Assembly: GCA_037349105.1 (NCBI GenBank)
Contig: JAYJMM010000109.1
Location: 2,741,001-2,805,000 of the forward strand
From: Limnomonas spitsbergensis
Lineage: Eukaryota > Chlorophyta > Chlorophyceae > Chlamydomonadales
Length of the DNA stretch: 64,000 nucleotides
Direction of reading: 5' to 3'
Of this stretch, positions 34,546 to 47,567 are shown one piece after another. Numbering within the stretch: the stretch's first letter is position 1; each line of letters opens with the position of its first letter. The notes below the pieces were generated by a model, which was not told the origin of the DNA, searched no databases, and worked only from the letters and a program-made list of their open reading frames with translations. Made by a program: the position numbers and the translations under genes.

Positions 34546-35586
34546 TCCATGTTCCTGCCCCCTCACATAGGAGGATGGCATGGCTGCACCATGGCCCAGG
34601 CTGTGCATGGTAGCTGGAATTGAGCCTAGTCATTCCCCACCAGCCCCACGTGGCCGAGCGTTCCGCAGGGCCCAGTGGGTATGCACCGTTCTAAACCTCT
34701 GGGCCCTGCTTAAAAAGTCTCGGCCGCGTGGGCGCCCAACTGTCTCGTTGGAAGAAAATAAACTTAAGTTCAGAGGGAAAGAAGGAGAAGAAAGCAAAGG
34801 AAAGAACTACCCCCCCGAAAGGAAAAGGCAGCCCGAAGTAAACATTGCCCCTCTCAAGCCTATTCCCCAAGAAGGCAAAGAAAGACAACAAAACTAGGCC
34901 TCATCAAAGCGAACGACGTCCTCAAGAAAAGTTAGAGCCTCCCACCCAAGCCTGCCCTGGTACAACTGTTGAAAGTCTGTGGCGCCTTCCGGGGGGCCTG
35001 CCCAACCTCTCTACCTAAGCCTCTCCTTCAGGCTAGGGCACTGGAAGCAGACATGCAGCGCATCCTCCACATGCTCTCCATCTCCCCTTGCCCAACACCG
35101 TTGGCAGCACCGTCCGTCACGCTGCTGACCGCTGCGCCGTCCTCGAGTGTCAGGTGTGCTCCTCTAGCGAAAGTAAGGCATATCCAGGGTACCAGACTCC
35201 CACTCTCCCCGAGGCGTCACGCCATTGACCTGTGTGCTAAGATGCATGCAGCACGCGAGGGGGGGGGCAAAAAAGAAAGTCAAACACCTTATCTTAAAAT
35301 AAATGTCAAACGACCCCTGGGTACCCCCACCCACACACCACCTCCGGAACCTAGGGAAACCTTAATTTCTCAGTCAAAAATCAGGATTTAAGGAAGGGAG
35401 CGTGGTCAATTTCAATCAGCTCATCAGTGCGCTTCTAATGGTGTCGATACATGTAGATGGTTCACAAATGTCAAGCGGTGGGGGGGGAAATGCTCTAGCT
35501 ACCACCTGCCAGCTACCTATCCTCGCTAGAAACCACGAAGCTCCAAAAACGAGAGGACTCACGCATGAGTGGCATCAAACTGGCAT

Positions 35587-36009
35587 CTAACTTGAGCGTG
35601 CTGATGTGTTGCTTCTGAAGCCTGGTCTTCTGCTTCTTGGGGAGCTCCTTGCCCACCCACCCCTTAACTCCTTAGCGCTGATGGCATATCTCGTCACATC
35701 TGCCTCCGTCAGCTTTTGGCCAGGGTGGGCTGACTCCATGTGATTTAGGAAGTGAAAACTCCGGACATAAGGGCGGATAGTACCCGCGATGCTCCTGCAG
35801 ATGGTGCAAGCCACTGGTCTGTTGGTGCAAGGATTGTTGGCAGAACCTCTCTCAGCAGCCGCATATGACATCTTGTACTTCAGGGGGCAGCGGGACTCCA
35901 CTACGAGCGTGCCGCTGGTAGAGCCTCTGCCCAAGTCCGTCCCAAGTCCGCACACCGTCGGCGCATCCCCAGCTACTGGTGGTCTATATTCTAGCTGAAG
36001 GTCCTGCAA
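35587..36009 (-). pseudogene. Degenerate transposon-associated C2H2-like zinc-finger ORF
   Basis: Translation contains NRPVACTICRS ... FHFLNHMESAHPG, a C-x2-C ... H-x5-H arrangement like the short zinc fingers found in transposon-encoded proteins of green algae, followed by a basic tail and a stop. No splice borders or longer domain were found; adjacent ORFs (to 36314) are unrecognised. Assignment is tentative. Confidence 0.35.
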
Positions 36010-37727
36010 CTATCGCAAAGTGGCCAGGGCTTGGCATCATTTCCCCTGTACGGGAACTCAGCTGACATGCTCAAGTTGTGGCTAGAAGCTGGTGGAAGCT
36101 GACCAGGGACCCCCACCAGCTGGGCCAGCAGGCAGCTGAAGACGACGTCAAGGGTCGACCTTTCGCACGTCGCAATGATACCCGGCGAAGGGGAGACAAA
36201 CATTGCAAAGGGGATGACCCTGTGGGCTGGCACCTTGAGCAGGACCCCGACTTTTCCACCCCATGCCAAGGACGCTGCTGATCCATCAGCCTCACTACTT
36301 CCAGAGTACAGCAAGTGCAGATAAGAAACTTAAGTTAAGAGGGAAAGAAGGAGAAGAAAACAAAGGGCGTGTGGGGCGTACTAATATCGCGCTAATTTGA
36401 CTGGAACTTGAAATGCGTCAGTTGCTGTAGTTTCAGGTTAGAAGCCATATAGACATACAGTCGCTTGCCAAGTGCACCAGCGATCTTGCAAACTTGCGGC
36501 AAACATGAAAGATTTAATCCGTGGTGTCACTATCATTTGGTGCTCAGATGCCTTTAGGGGACACTTTTGCGGCAAAATTGGTAATATTCCTGTGTTACGC
36601 CTTGGAGTTGCACAGATCAAGCAATCTATTCCGGTGAGATGACTTTGGGGGTTGATTTCCCCACAATTACCGGTAACTGCAATTACCGGCTCTGGCTCGT
36701 TAACCTGTCTTCATCTCAAAGAAGTAAATTGAGAACGCTTCAAACCTCAGTAGCAGAGTCTGATGATGACACCCCAAAATAAATATCATACCCCCCCCTC
36801 CGACATGTCAAGCAATATTGAGTATGAAACAAAAACTGATGCCTTATTATTCTTCAAACCGTTGGCTGTTCTTGTTATACCAAAATCTGGGGTTGGTCGT
36901 GGAGGAGAGACATATTCACCATAATGTAAACCATTTTTTTATAAATAGCGGGAGAGTGTCTGCGATATTTGCCTCGAAATTCCACACGCAGGTGGGAAAA
37001 TGTTCGGTGATCCGACTTCAGGGTTCTCGAGGTATGTCATGTCGAATTCTCGATGTTCCTACTGTTGGGGGTTGCTGCCCCCAATGTCTTAGCAACAAGT
37101 GATAGTGACACCACGGTGCTTTGGGCTTCATGCCATGACGCCCAAATCGGATTTGGGGCTTCAAGGTTGACAGCCCCTCCAAGCATTCCTATCGGGAAGT
37201 CAGATCATAAGTAAATACGGGATTCTGAGTGTACTGGAAGTTGTGCTACCAGTATTGACGTGAGTGGTCACTACCACGCTACCATGTTAGGCATGCCTTG
37301 TCCCCCCCTTTTGTCGACCTGCAAATTTGATGCAATCAGAGAACAGAGATTCCGTAAGGTAGCAGGTCCCGCTGCATATTGATGAACAGTCATGATGGGG
37401 GAAACGTCGGCCAAGTTGATTACCATGTCGGCAGCTGCGCCTCAAAATTGCCTGGCAGGTCAACATCACCAGGTACTGCCGAGGCGGTCGATGCTTTAAG
37501 CAAGGCAGAGCTGCTGAAGTGCGCATGACTGGAAATTACGTACAACGCATAATTACAAGTTCGGGTACCGGTATCTGATGATTAAAGCCAAAAGCTTCGG
37601 TGCTGTCATGTACATGGCCATGGTACATGCCTGGCAATCTGAGGCTCAGACCTCAGAGCTGGGAGATGTAAATGTCACGTTCGTCTCAGATCCGTGAACT
37701 AAAATCTACGCTGGGCTCTTCTGCATT

Positions 37728-37732
37728 TTACA
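37728..37732 (-). terminator. Putative TGTAA polyadenylation signal of the P5B gene
   Basis: TGTAA on the minus strand about 55 bp beyond the stop codon at 37787-37789; TGTAA is the usual poly(A) signal in chlamydomonadalean algae. Confidence 0.5.
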
Positions 37733-37786
37733 CTGACATCGTGACATATGATGACAGCCCCAGGGACTAGCCAAGGGTGAAAGGTT

Positions 37787-40700
37787 TCAGCTGCGGACAG
37801 CAGGAGCAGGGGCTGCTGGCGCATCGCCACCAGCGCCAGCCACGTGGCTGCCTGCCCTGGGGGCAGAAAAGAGTAGCCGAGGGATGACCGGCCGGCGACG
37901 CTGGCGGATGAAAGCAACCACGAATGTCGAGAACGTCTCCATAAGGAATGCGGCCGCCGCATTGAACATGATGAGGGCGAGCAGCCGCAAGCGGAAGCGG
38001 GTGTCCATCACGCCGTCATCACCCACGAGCTCCTGGACAGTCTCGTTGAACTTGTCCACGCTGAACAAGGTGTACAGCACGAAGACTCCCTGCGCACAGG
38101 TCACACAACACTGCTTGTCCTTCGGTGTTTCAGTTGCAATTCAGCTACATCACAGCCTACAGCCTTACGGGTATGGTGCAGCAAGCCCTGCCGCTTGGGC
38201 CACTGGCTTAGGCCAGTCAAGGTTTGGTCCCCACCAGCCCACTGTTGGCCGCCCAGCGGCCTGCCAGAGGCAGTCTCGCGTGCTGAAAGAAACACTGGCA
38301 GTAGTGTAATACAAGTGTACTACACAAGTGTACTACACAGGAGTGCATGAGATCTTAACGATTCAGGCCACTGCAAGAAAAAACATGTACTGTACTACAA
38401 TGATGCGCACAAATACTTAGAGCCAATGCAGGCATGATTTCTGAGCCCCATGCAGCGACCTCGTCCACAAGCCCCGCCTCCACCGCCACACCTGAGCTGC
38501 CAGCACACCCATCAGGGCGTAGTTGGTGTACATCGGGCTTCGGTGGGGCATGCCCTTATTGAACACCAGAGCTATGATGATGTACTGCGCCAGCACAACG
38601 ATGTAGGTTGTGGTGTTCTCGGGAACCTGCATCAGGACGAACAACAGATTCACACAAGCAGTACATAACGGTTCAGTACTTTATGCAGTTAGGGATGAAT
38701 TCACGTCGGTCATAGGGTAGTCAATAGCTACCGTACGTGTGTTTATTTGAGGGCATGCCAGACTACCTTCGGCAAGCCGCTGGGCGGCCACCACTGGGCC
38801 GATGGGGGATCAAATGTTGACCATCCTACAGCCGGTGGCCCAAGCAGCAGGGCTTTTTAAAACCGGCTCCCATGATCTGGTTGAAATGTAGCTGAACACA
38901 CACTTCAATAAAAGTGTGACCCACCCGAGTCATCTGCAGGTCCTGTGTGCCGACCGTGACGACATAGCCCGGCTGACGTGACAGCAAGACCAGCGCCAAC
39001 AGCTGGAACGCAATGATCACCACCAGCTGCAGCACCGTCGATATCGCGAGTGGGAGGGACATGATGCGGTTCAGAGGCTTCAGCTTGGACAGCGTGTTCC
39101 TGCAGCGCTCCAAGAGGCAAGTCAAAATCTCCTGAGACATATTCAAACCTTGTTTCACATTGTGGACCTCGGTCTTGCTATTCAAAGTAGACCCAAAGTT
39201 ATTTTGCCATAAAGAGTACGCGTGTCTAAGAGGAAATGTTGCTGATCCACCATCGTCGCTCATGACCCATCCTTTGATTTCAGGAATTTGCTCTGAATTT
39301 GACTCAGGGACAGTGCTGCTGGCATACAGCTCCGCTGCCAGGTGATCAAAGCAGATAAATGGGTAAAAATACATTATAAACCTGATGCTGTGGCAAGTTC
39401 CCGTTCTTCATGGGCTATAAGGAAGAAGACGCGGGGGAAAACGTGGCTTCTGAAGCACGGCAGGGAAACCTGACATGCATCCGAGAGAAAGCAGATTAAT
39501 GATTAAGCCCCAGAAGTGTCACCAGGAGGGGTGCAGCAGGGTCGGGACACGCCGGCAGGATGGCATACATTCAATGAAATCCGGATCAGTTATGATCAGT
39601 TAGGATCGGTAAGGGCCAGTTAGAATCAGTTAGAATCAAAACTGTTGACCCGTAATAAAGCAACGCTCCTAGCATGAGGTCTGACATAAAAGAAACGACG
39701 CCGGTCATGATCAGAATAAGAAGCAGCTCCCACCTTGGCCGGGTGTAGCCCATCAATCCAGCCAAAACGGTGGTGAAAAACAAATCCTGGATCAGAAACT
39801 GCAAGCGGAGAAGAACACCAGAGGGATATGCAATCAGAGTGATTTGTCAGGAGATTTGCAAAACAAATCTCACATTGCAGGGTGACACATTTATATATTT
39901 GAAGCTTATTTGGATAACGTAAAACCGCACACCCCTGCTGAGAACTGATACACCAGATTCGTCACGCAGGCAAAGTACCCTACTCCGCGCACGCGCAGTT
40001 AATTTCTTTTTAAATTTGTGCCGGAAAACTTCTCCGCGCACCCCCCAAAAGAGTTGCAAATTATTATTCTGTCGCGCACCACGTCCGCGCACCTCTAAAA
40101 ATAATTAATTAAACGGAGAGTCAAACCCGTTTTACGGTACAGTACGCGGTAACGTGCTCAGCTGGTACTCAGTTCATGTCACAGATCATGACACCCCCAC
40201 GAGCAACAGTAACAAAGTCGCTGACTCTCACCATACACCGACACAGTGACACACACACACCCGCCCATTGACCTCGCTCTCTGCTCCCTCTTCTCTCCCT
40301 CTCAGCTCCCCTCCTTTCCCTGTCTGCTTCCTTTCTGCTCCCTCACAGCTGCCTTCCTTTCCCTACCTGGTAGTTGCCCACGTTGACAGCATAGGTATAC
40401 ATCAGATTTGTCTCAAAGGCCTGCACCATAGCATAGCCGATGATAAACTGGAAGATCTGGAAGGTGGCCATCAGGCTGCACCGCCCCTCAGCCACCACGG
40501 TCAGCATGGAGGCAATGCTCTGGTGCTTGCTTGTCATGGGCGCCGCGACGGAGGCCTGAGGGTGATAGGTTGAGTGGCATTGTGACATCCTGGGAAATTC
40601 CAAACTGGCATATTTTCTCAGTCTATCCTCCATGGGGCACTGGCGTGTGCACGAGCCTTGTGCCTGCAAAGAGAGTCGCAAGCATTACAGGTAGAGACAG

Positions 40701-43700
40701 AGTTGATTCAGTGCGCAACAAGACTGCATTCTGGTCTGGTGTGCACGGAGACCAAACCAGACCGACCTACGGCTGGCGGCCGGCGGCATTCTGGTCTGGT
40801 GAGCACGGGAACCAAACCAAGACCAAATTACGGCCGGCGGCCGAAGCAACAGGGCATGCAGCACTAGGACCCCTCGGACACAGGCTGGGGCCTGGCTGAC
40901 AAATAGCCACGCCCAGCCTGCGCCCTGGCATCAACACGATGGGGAGCCACAAGGACCACGATGAGGCGTGCAGGTGGAACAGCAGCTAGACAAAAGCAGG
41001 GTAGCGGCGCGGACGCGGCCTAGGCCATTGCCGCGCTGTTTTCTGCCAACAGCTGCCGAGCAAGCCCAACCCCATCAGATCTCAGATCCGTCAGCCAGAC
41101 AGGCCCAACCCCATCAGATCTCAGATCTGTCAGCCAGACAGGCCCAACCCCATCAGATCTCAGATCTGCCAGCCAGACAGGCCCAACCCCATCAGATCTC
41201 AGATCTCCTGAATGGGCAAGTTAACCCCATCAGATCTCAGATACACGAGCCTTACGGGCCAAGGCACGAACCTGTTTGACGTCTCCAAACCGTTGACGAC
41301 CTGCATGCATGCCCCTGCTCCCCCGCCCACCTCCGCCTCACACAGCGACACCCCGACATGCGCTGCCTTGAGCGCCCCGCAGTCATTGGCGCCATCCCCG
41401 CAGAACCCGACGTACAGCCCCAGGTGTGGGCACTCCTCCACACTTTCCAGGCCGCTCCCGAGCAGCTTCATGAGGTCGCGTTTGTTGTCAGGCGACATCC
41501 GTGCAAACACGGAGGCGCCGTGCAGGCAGGCGAAGAGGAGGTCCCGGTCCGCTGGAGAAGCCTCCAGAAGCCTGCGGGTTGGCACCTCTGTTCATTGTAT
41601 AGGGTGCCTCAGCTACAGCTCTCAGCTACATCACTGCCCACAGCCTGGGGGCCTAGTACAACAAGCTCTGCAGCTTAGTCCACCGGCTGTTGGCCGATCA
41701 GGGTTTGGTGCCCCACGGCCCAGAGGTGGCTCTGCCCTGCGGCCGCGTTACGACAGATTACTGCGCACTGAAACAATCACTGGATGCATGCAGAGACATT
41801 CACAGGTCGGTGTGGAAGGTGTGGAGCGTAAGGATCCGCGATGAAGGTTCACAGCCATACATCTCCGTTGTTTATCCACAATGCAGGTACACTGTACCAC
41901 ATCTCTCTCTCTTTCCTTTCAGGGACACCGCTGCAAAAGCGCATCAGGCAGCAGTGCAAGCTGCCGGATCAGTCCCCAATCACCAATCGGCTCAAAAGCA
42001 CTGTGACGAGTACAACAACCCATGGGCTTCAAGGCACATGCCTGGGTCAAAACAGAAATCTCATCACCGCACGCCCGGATCCCCTGCTTCAAACCCCATA
42101 CCCCTAAGACCCTATTTATCCCCGCACCTGTTGAAGCCTTTCCCTGTCACAGCGCACTGCAGCTGCCCCGAGACCACCGCAGCCGCCGCCGCCGCCACAA
42201 AGGGCACCCCGACGACGCTTCCGTCTGCATGCAGGATGGACAGCTGAAACGGTGGAGAGGCGGGTGACGGTGCTGCAGGCGCTGTGGGGGAGGGAACGGG
42301 CGGGACGCCTGGAGCTGCGGTGTTCGCGGCCTCAGAGCTGCCAACCTCTGACACCGCGGCGACGCCACCGCCATCAACGAGGAAGACAGGCTTGTCGGAG
42401 GGCATGATGTGGCACAGGTGCGCCACGCTCACAGCGGTCCGAAGGTGGTCGCCTGGGGGAAGGGCAGCAGCAACAGCATGGGGTAGGTTAAGAGTTGGGG
42501 ACTGAAGAGGCGGAGGTACAAGCGGTGATGGCAATCAGGCAGCACATATAAATATACAATCCTGGAATGCGTTCCTACTTTTTACATTGCCCCCCTTCAT
42601 AAAACTCAATTACCGGTACAGTAATTTATCTTATACAAAGGGTGCAGCTCTCCTGTTGAAGCGCAGCGCCCCTGCATGGCGACCTTCTCGCACACTCCTC
42701 AGTCTGTACAAATAACACCCTAAACCCTGAACCCTAAACGACCTTCTCGCACACTTCTCAGTCTGCACAGATAAGATGAACGCAACCCTCCCATCCCAAT
42801 CCTCCAGTCACACCTGCCATCCTGAGATTAGAAACCCCATTACCCCCATCCCCGCTTCAGACTCACCTGTGGCCATGCATTTGCGCATGCCAACATCCTG
42901 CAGCTTGTGGACAACCTCTGAGCTGTCATCATGACATCAATATAAACCCTAAACCTTGGTCCCACCTGTGACCATGACAGTGCGTATGCCGGCGTCCTGC
43001 AGCTTGTGGACCACCTCGGAGCTGTCAGGCCGGAGAGGGTTCGCCATGATGGCAAGCCCCACCAGGTACAGAGGCACCTCTCGCTCAAAATCGGGCATGC
43101 CCCACTTGGCCAGCTGCTGAGGCTGGACCTGAGTAGCCGAAAAGAAATGAACAGACCGTCGACTCAAGCAACTGACAAAGGCAACAGCTGGCAAGACGCG
43201 GCAATCGACTGATGCAGCAGCTGACGAGGGGGACAGGTGATACAGGTAGAAGCAGGTACCTGTTCCGCACCACATCCCCCCTCAAACTCACCCCTGTTCC
43301 TCTTCCTCTCCCTCGCCCCTCCCCCTCCCCCTCACCTGTATCGTATCCCCCTTCAACCTTCGCCCCTCTTCCTTGCCTTCCCCCACGCCCCTCTCCCTCA
43401 CCTGCGTCGCGTCCCCTCTAGCCAGCGCCAGCACCCTCAGCCCCTCGCGCGTGAAGCTGGCCAGCATGGCGTCAAAGTCTGCCGGCACGCTGCCAGGGAC
43501 CACGAGCGATCGGATGGCCTCCGGTGAGCCCTTCGCAAACACAGAGACCACAGCAGCAGTAGAAGCAGTAGCTGCGGCAGTGTCAGCGGACAGGGGACCT
43601 TCACCCGCCTGCTCTGCTGCTGCTGCCCCTGTTGTAGCTGCTGCCCCTGCTGCTGCTGTTGGTGCCCCTGCAGCTGATGCCCCTGCTACAGCTGCTGATG

Positions 43701-46700
43701 CTCCTGTTGCTGCTGCTTCTGGTGCTCTATCGGGCGCCTGCACAACCACCATATTCCGCTGCAGTGCCGCAGAGAACTCAAACCTGCGCCGGGGGGGTCA
43801 CACGGCACTCCTCGAGTCGAGAGCCGGAGGGTGTGGCTGGAAGGTCCCTCTTTCTCCCAACAGATTACTGCAGGTATCAATAGCGGTAGATATATACAAT
43901 ACAACACAGAGCAGGTGGGTGCGCGTCCATGGTGCCCAACCGCACGCTTGTGTTCATGTCCTGAGCTGTGGCTGCAGAAGCCTCAGTTGGCGGAGGGAGA
44001 GAGGGGCGTCACACGCCACCCATTGCTGGCTTACACGGCAGCCAGGCGGGGATTTCAGGCCATTTCCTAACATAAGTGCTGGCATGCCAGGATATCCAAC
44101 ACGTCTGTCTGGAACAAGACAGCTTCAAAAATAGCTGCCTCAGGCAAAAAGCAGCGTACCGACTACCGACCCTGCTTTTCATCTGTTTTTCAAGACATTT
44201 CATCAAAGTCTGTTTGATTGAAAGCTGGATTTTATTTACCAGTCAAGCTATATGTCATTTAAAGCTGTTTCCTTAAAAGCCGTGTCATCGTAAACTGTTT
44301 TTGGACCTGTTACCGGTGCAGTCTGGTTGGGATAACCGACCACTTCATGTCAGGCTGCTGGCAACGACTGCTCAGTCCAGAGGCCACTCAGCAGTCTGGG
44401 TCAGTATTCACTGTGCTGTTCTACTTCATGGGATCGCACCTCTTGATGATGGTGTAGCTCTGCAACGACCCCGGAGGCCTCACGAGCGTATGCGCCGTTT
44501 GAGGAGCCTCCTTGCCTGCCTCCCCCTCCGCCTGCTGTGGCGCCATAACTAACGTCGCGGATGGGTGAGGATCAGCAGGGGCCTGCGTGGCCTCCGAGTT
44601 AGGTGGCTGTGCAAGCGGCTCCTCCGGCTGCTCCCCAGAGTCCAGCAGGTCCCACCTACCCGTGCACAGGATGAGGCAAGGAGGGCGTGCAGGTGCGCTC
44701 AGACAACTCTCGGGCCAAGCCTGGCAGTGTCAAGAACCAGCTCACCTAACGCGCGTGCGGCAAAAAACGAATGCTCAAGTGATTATGGGCAGGCAGGAGG
44801 CTCGGAGGGCGAGTGCACAGGGCCAAGGGGCGATTGAGAGGGGAAGGTGACTGAAGCATAGGAAACAATCGGCACCATCCATGAAAGAGTAAGTTGTATG
44901 GCTGTTTGGCTGTACGAGGATGTTGCACATGAGTCGCCCAGCAGTGTTTATTTGAATGCGCACCGTACCACATTCAACAGACCACATGGGCGGTCCCAGA
45001 GCAGCAGCCACCGACGGGAACCAAACCTGTATCAGCTTACGACTGGTTGCCAAGGCAAAGTTTACTTAAACTGGGGCACCAGGCGATGCTGTTTCTGCAT
45101 AAACTACATACTTCCATACTAGAGGCGGGTTGAAAGAGGAAGCCGCCGCCATGATAACATCCATGGAAATTGCCCTTGTCAGAACATAATGTGAGAAACT
45201 CAGGAGGCTTGCTGCACCAGGCACCTGCGGCCGTACGCCGTCATGTAGCTGAACAGTAGCTGAATCACCTTAAGGTAAACAGTGCCGCACAGCTGCCTCC
45301 CCGCTGACTCACTTGGTGGCCATGAACAGCCTCTGGTCGAGCGGGTCGCCCACGAGCTCCCCGTCCATGTGCGCCAGCCCGTGGCAGCTGGCTAGTAGCT
45401 GCTGGATCTCCAGGGGCATCAGGTGCACCGACGAGGTCATGGGCCGGAAGCGCTGCTCCTCGACCGCAACAATGCCTTGCAGATCCAGGCCCTGCTCAGT
45501 CAGGGTGCCTGGGGGGAAGCAGGGTCGCTTTCAGTGCAATCTGCCTGTGTTCAGCTACATTCCAGCTACATTTCAGCTACATCTCGGCTTGGGGCTGAGG
45601 CGTGCTGGTCCTCCATTGCAACTATGCCTTGCAGATCCAGGCCCGGCTCAGTCAGGGTGCCTGGGGAAGCAGGAGGCAGGGTCACTTTCAGTGCAATCTA
45701 CCTGTGTTTCAGCTACATGTCAGCTACACTTAAGCTACATTTCAGCTACATCCTGGCTTGCGGCTGAGGTGTGCTGGTCCTCCATTGCAACTGTCTAACA
45801 GATGCAGGCCTTGCTAGGTCAGGATGCCTGGGACAGCAGGCAGCAGGGTTTCTTTCAATCCCATCAAGGTGTGTTTCAGCTACTTTTCAGCTACCTCCCT
45901 TCCTGCGGCCGAGGCGTGAATCTTGCGCGGTTGCTTGAACCGCCAAGCCATGACCTTTTGGCCATTCATGGCTTGGTCCTAGTGTGCCTGATGGTGGCCG
46001 CACGGCGGCCCCTCTGAGGTGGTCTGGCTCGCACTAGAATGCAAATGTTTGTCGAGGGGGAGGTGGGGCAGACTAAAGGACAGATGTTGAGGCGGAGCCC
46101 AGTGCTGGGCAGTTTCCACATTGCCAGGCCGATTCAATTCTGCAGGTGGACAGCTTGCTCATGCTTACTTAACCTGGATTTTTTCCAGCTTGAACTACTT
46201 GGCCCTTTCGATGAGGGTTTTGGAGTGAATCCATAATTACGGAGCGACACAAAGAAACGGGAAAACAGATAGGAGGAGGAAAAGCTCGTGTTGGTGAGCT
46301 GGCGCCCAGCCTCTCCTGCACAAGCTGCTCACAGCTCCCTCTGCGGAGCATGAGGAAGCTGCAAGCAGGCATCCAGCGAGGTACAATGCTCTTGACCCTT
46401 GCTCGGCCCATGCAGTGTAGTTAGCATGGCATATGTGAGACCCCGAATTGTAGGGGGGAGGTACCTGTCTTGTCGAAGCAGATGACATCCAGCTGGCCTG
46501 CCATGGCCACTCTCTCCGGGCTGGTGACAAACACGTCGCGGCGGCGCAGCCGGTTGATGGAGAGCACCGTGGCGATCGCCAGGCAGGCGGGCAGGGCGGG
46601 AGGCACGGCGATGGTGATCATGTCGAAGAAGCGGATCTGGAGGGGAGCGGATGGGTTTAGGGTTTTAGGGTTTAGGGTTTGGATCTGGAGGGGAGCGGAC

Positions 46701-47532
46701 GGGAGGGGGGGGGTAGCCTTTACAGTTCATGCCCACCCTGGCCTGCGACCGAAGGAGCCTGGTGCAGCGTACCCACTTGCTTGGGCTACCTGCCGTGTGC
46801 TGGTCATGACTTTTCCGCAGTCGACCCAGGGATGATGCCCCGGCCAACTCCGAAAGGTGCTCTGGTGCACACTAAACCTAATACTGGGGCGGGGCCGGGG
46901 ATGAAGGAAGCTTGGGATAGCTAAATACATCAATAAATCCACCCTGGGGCGTGGATTAAGGAAGCCACCCGATCGGCCGTAGCGCTAGGTGGGCTACCAG
47001 GCTTGGGATGGTGGATAGACACTTTGAATGAGAAGTGGGTTCACAGGGATCGGCATTCTGCCATGCGACCCTGGTCCAGTTGCACACGGTTATTAGCAGT
47101 GCTTTGCTCTTGATGTCTCGCGTGTGCGCGTGCGGGCAGGGAGTCATGGACACAACACAGCAGGGCACACGCCTTGCATACACGGAAAATAAAGGGGCTG
47201 AAAACAGGAATCTGAAGTCCACTATGTCGCGAGGCAGGCAGGGGGGCAGGCAGGCAGGCTGGCATGAAGGCAGGCAGGCAGGCTGGCATGAAGGCAGGCA
47301 GGCAGGCTGGCAAGAAGGCAGGCAGGCAGGCATGTAGGCAGGCTGGCAAGAAGGCAGGCTGGAAAGAAGGCAGGCAGGCAAGAAGGCAGACAGGCAAGAA
47401 GGCAGACAGGCAAGAAGGCAGGCAGGCAAGAAAGCAGGCAGGCATGAAGGCAAGAAGGCAGACAGACAAGAAGGCAGGCAGGCTGACAAGAAGGCAGGCA
47501 GACTGGCAAGAAAGCAGGCAGACGAGAAGGCG

Positions 47533-47567
<35 letters not shown>

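Larger units (their letters stand above)
33827..37786. other. Unassigned DNA between convergent TMEM135-like and P5B genes, with transposon remnants
   Basis: No intact gene. Contains a B-box-like SINE candidate near 34.5 kb, a degenerate zinc-finger ORF near 35.6-36.0 kb, and two near-identical 40-bp words (AAACTTAAGTT...AGAGGGAAAG at about 34760 and 36328). The stretch 36400-37700 is AT-richer with no feature I can name beyond a short TTGGGGGTTGCTGCCCCCAA hairpin near 37065. Confidence 0.5.
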
